A DNA stretch of 64,000 bases from Dipetalonema caudispina (Eukaryota; Nematoda; Chromadorea; Rhabditida; Onchocercidae). The position numbers and the translations under genes were made by a program. Positions 61,071 to 64,000 of this stretch are shown one piece after another (the first letter of the stretch is position 1; every line of letters starts with the position of its first letter). Where the stretch lies: NCBI GenBank assembly GCA_013365325.1, contig JABVXV010000270.1, positions 23,603 to 87,602 on the forward strand, written 5' to 3'. Under the pieces are notes generated by a model, which was not told the origin of the DNA, searched no databases, and saw nothing but the letters and a program-made list of their open reading frames with translations.

Positions 61071-61198
61071 ATATACACGTACACATACATATATACACGT
61101 ACACATATACATATACACGTACACATAAACACGTACACATACACATATACACGTACACATATAAATATACACGTACACATATACATATACACGCACAC
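61071..61198. repeat. 20-bp minisatellite (ATATACACGTACACATATAC)
   Basis: About six units of 14-20 bp, each containing the palindrome GTAC inside ACACGTACACAT. Variation is mainly in the TA-rich linker. Confidence 0.8.
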
Positions 61199-61498
61199 AG
61201 CAAAAAGACGAATTGGAAAAGTGGAAGAAGAATGAAAGAGATGAGAAGAAGGGAGGAGGAAAGGAAGAGAGAGAAGAAAAAGTTGCTCTTTCGATGAAGA
61301 TTTTCGACGTCTCAATGCAATAGTGGAACAAACCAACGGGAAGAGAGGAGATGATGATGGATTGATGTCGTTGAAGCCATCCTTACACCATCACCATCCA
61401 ACACTATCACTACCACTCCTTCCCCCCCCATCTATTCTTCCCTCTTCATCCTTTTCAAACTATCAATCTACTGGTGGTACTATTCCTTTTCTCACAAC

Positions 61499-61712
61499 TT
61501 ACATACACATACACATACATACACACACACATATACACAGACACATACACACATACAGACACAGACACAGACACAGACACATACATACATACATACCCAA
61601 ACATTTAAACCAACCAACTGAACCAATCAACCAAGCAACCAAATTAAAACTAACCAACCAAATAAACCGAACCAAATCAACCAATCAGTTTAGTCAAACC
61701 AAAGAAACCAAA
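61499..61712. repeat. ACAC/ACAGAC microsatellite followed by an AACCAA-rich tract
   Basis: 61499-61595 is CA-rich with a perfect CAGACA array. 61607-61712 is built from imperfect AACCAA/AACCAAC words. Both are strongly A+C on the plus strand. Confidence 0.75.
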
Positions 61713-63226
61713 ATATAAAGAATGAAAAAAAAAAAAAAAAGAAACTATCCAAACATTAACTTTTTCATATTTGTTTCAAAGTTAACCGACCATTTTTAAC
61801 CATTCATAGACAAAAATTTTTCCCATTTAAAAAAAAAAAAACATTTTTACATTTTCATCTTCTTTTCGTCATCTTTTCCTTCCTTCACCTTTTTTAATAC
61901 CAATTATTCATTACAATGATTACAGAAAATTCTTCTTTTTCTTTCTTTCCTTTTTTTTTTTTTTTTCTTCATAAATTATTCCCATTGATTAATTTCAATG
62001 AAAGTAATCAATAATAATAATAATAGTAGTAATACTTCTGTAAATTGAAATTGATTAAATTATCTCATCATTTCTCTATTTATATTAGATCGATAATTCG
62101 TTAATATATTTGCAGAATTTTAATTATTAGTAATATAAATAGAATGGAAAGAATTGATGCAATGATCGTAGCTCAATTTTGCAAAGTAGAATAATATGAA
62201 AAGATGAAGAAGACAGAGACTGAAAGATTATTATCATTTATCATTTTATGAGAATGTTGTAATATCACAATCACATTTGGTACCATTTTATCAAGTTCGG
62301 AAAATCTTTTAACTAGAATGATGTACATAATATATACATCCTTACATAAAAATTTCATTAGAAAAAAAAAAAAAAAAAAAAGCCATAAAAAGTAAATTGT
62401 ATTGTATCGGATCATATCATATCACATCTTTCCTTATCTTTTCCATCATCATTCATCATAAATATCTTTCTCATTATTGTGTAAATAATAGTAATAGTAG
62501 TAGTAGTAGTAGTAGTACTAATAATGATAATAATGATAGTGATGATAATAATAACAATAATTTTGTCATTTCCATTTCATCTTTTTTTGTGACAAATGAA
62601 AGATAAAATTTGGTAAAAATTTTATCAAATTTTAAAACGATCTCTTCCTTTAACAAATGATGTAAAATTCTATTGCACTCATTTTTTTAAATTTTATTTT
62701 AACGATTCATAAAACAATTTTGCTTCATATGTAATTAGGTTAATATTGATGGTGCCAAATATTTACCTATGTTTATGTGATCCATATTATTTCATTTCAC
62801 TTTATCATATCAATTATCAGTTTGCATTTTCCATTTTTCTTTTTTTCATTTTTCTCTATGGTTATAGTTTGAATTTATATCATAAATCAATTTTTTCAAA
62901 GTACAAATTATACTTGTATTAATTACTCTAAACTTGCTTAATCAAGTCTTCTTATCCATATCTAAATTTCTATTCAAATAATACAATTGCAAGTAATTTA
63001 CATATGATATTGCTTAATTAAACAAACTTTATCCAATCAAATATAATAACTTGTCTTTTTACATTTTTTTCTTTTCCCTCTCCCTCACTATATTTCTCTA
63101 ATCAATTTAATAATAATTATATAAAGATGGATGGAATATCTTTATTACTATCCATTTATCCATTTCATTACATTCAAAAAATATTAATCTTACCTAATAA
63201 ATCATTCATCATTACATGCAAATATT

Positions 63227-63233
<7 letters not shown>

Positions 63234-63296
<63 letters not shown>

Positions 63297-63312
63297 AAAA
63301 AAAAAAATAAAA

Positions 63313-63358
<46 letters not shown>
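63234..63358. repeat. Very long interrupted poly-A tract
   Basis: About 125 bases, nearly all A, with only a few C, T and G interruptions, preceded by a run of T. Length may be an assembly estimate. Confidence 0.85.
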
Positions 63359-63361
<3 letters not shown>

Positions 63362-63702
63362 CACACAATTTGCTATAGTAGTAGTAGTAGTGAACAACTA
63401 AAAGATGAAAGAATTGTTGTTTGTTAAATAGAGATAGAAGGGAATTGAAAAGAAGGACTAAAATGGCTAAATCGATAATAATTATAATAGTAATTAGTAA
63501 TAATAATTCTTCAAGATAAATGAAGAAAATGATTAAAATATGAGCTTAAAAAAAAAAAAAAAAAAAAAAATGTTGCTATTAAAATATCACAAATGAATAC
63601 AAATATATTTATCGAATATTATATAGATAAACAAAAATAATTACAATATATTATTATTTGCAAAAAAGAAGAAAAAAAGAAAAATGTTGAGAAAATATTA
63701 TT

Positions 63703-64000
63703 ACTATACCTATGGTATCTCATAGATATCAAATAATTAATTTTTTAAAAAATGTATAATTGAGAATCGAAAATGATGCTATCAGGAATGAACAGAAAAA
63801 ATGATGACAATAACGATGACAAACGATACTATACCTATGGTATCTCATAGATATCAAATAATTAATTTTTTAAAAAATATATAATTGAGAATCGAAAATG
63901 ATGCTATCAGGAATGAACAGAAAAAATGATGACAATAACGATGACAAACGATACTATACCTATGGTATCTCATAGATATCAAATAATTAATTTTTTAAAA
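63703..64000. repeat. 125-bp tandem (satellite-like) repeat running off the window edge
   Basis: Copies start at 63703, 63828 and 63953 (the last truncated at 64000). Copies one and two differ at one visible base (AATGTATAAT versus AATATATAAT). Each unit begins ACTATACCTATGGTATCTCA and includes the dyads ATACC-TAT-GGTAT and CTATG-GTATCT-CATAG. The near identity suggests recent homogenisation or a longer array beyond the window. Confidence 0.93.

Larger units (their letters stand above)
59459..63702. other. Upstream flank of zfp-1, rich in simple repeats
   Basis: About 4.2 kb. Presumably it contains the zfp-1 promoter and any further 5' exon. Repeats seen: CA run 60249-60270, TA run 60300-60326, ACATAC tract 60395-60488, a 14-bp perfect inverted repeat 60914-60948, a 20-bp minisatellite 61071-61198, ACAC/ACAGAC tract 61499-61595, AACCAA-rich tract 61607-61712, TAG/AAT trinucleotides 62486-62560 and a very long A tract 63234-63358. 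No gene was recognised. Confidence 0.55.

Noticed and set aside
61323..61718. 131-codon plus-strand frame with His/Thr repeats.
   Set aside because: Nearly all of it is translated CA-type microsatellite; there are no splice signals or family resemblance.
63127..63378. Open frames of poly-Lys or poly-Phe.
   Set aside because: They are translations of the long A tract.
1..64000. Possible Wolbachia-derived inserts or transposon coding sequence.
   Set aside because: No frame resembled bacterial genes, transposase or reverse transcriptase; short decayed fragments could still be missed by eye.

Overview
The window looks like AT-rich nuclear DNA from a nematode, probably a clade III / filarial-type worm. 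The evidence is: intron-rich genes with GT-AG introns and TTTCAG-type acceptors; a cuticlin-type ZP-domain gene; an acceptor-like AG just upstream of the start codon of each gene whose 5' end is in the window, as expected for spliced-leader trans-splicing; closely spaced same-strand genes that look like an operon; and many 15-40 base A/T homopolymers. The species cannot be fixed from the sequence alone. No bacterial (Wolbachia-type) gene, transposase, reverse transcriptase, CRISPR array, rRNA or tRNA was recognised.

Layout: (1) 764-3950 (+), the 3' exons of a ZP-domain cuticlin-like membrane protein; the 5' end lies outside the window or was not found. (2) Three same-strand (-) genes in a row, transcribed right to left: Nup54/npp-1 (14705-11071), a DDX51/Dbp6-type DEAD-box helicase (10641-6787) and metaxin-2 (5829-4277). 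The first two are only about 430 bp apart and probably share an operon; metaxin-2 follows after about 960 bp. (3) 14706-18256, a repeat-rich intergenic region between the divergent npp-1 and GALK2 genes. (4) 18257-21713 (+), an N-acetylgalactosamine kinase (GALK2 type). (5) 21714-28402, a gene-poor stretch. (6) 33389-28403 (-), an eight-exon gene for a 370-residue helical protein that I do not recognise. (7) 33390-40604, a second gene-poor stretch with microsatellites. (8) 42864-40605 (-), dephospho-CoA kinase with a hydrophobic C-terminal tail. (9) 59458/58876-45219 (-), a gene of about 13.7 kb encoding the AF10/MLLT10 orthologue (C. elegans zfp-1): PHD finger, extended PHD finger, basic region, octapeptide-leucine zipper, then Ser/Thr-, Gln- and Ala-rich C-terminus. 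(10) 59459-64000, the AF10 upstream flank, with dense simple repeats and the start of a 125-bp satellite at the window edge.

The genes are mostly conserved housekeeping functions (nuclear pore, ribosome biogenesis, mitochondrial outer membrane, sugar salvage, CoA synthesis) plus one chromatin regulator and one cuticle protein; no pathway links them all. Exon models were assembled by hand from six-frame translation, GT/AG signals and reading-phase bookkeeping; for every complete gene the exon lengths sum to an intact frame. The most interesting non-coding signals are a pre-miRNA-like hairpin and a 38-bp near-perfect palindrome inside AF10 introns, perfect inverted repeats in two intergenic regions, and the edge satellite.
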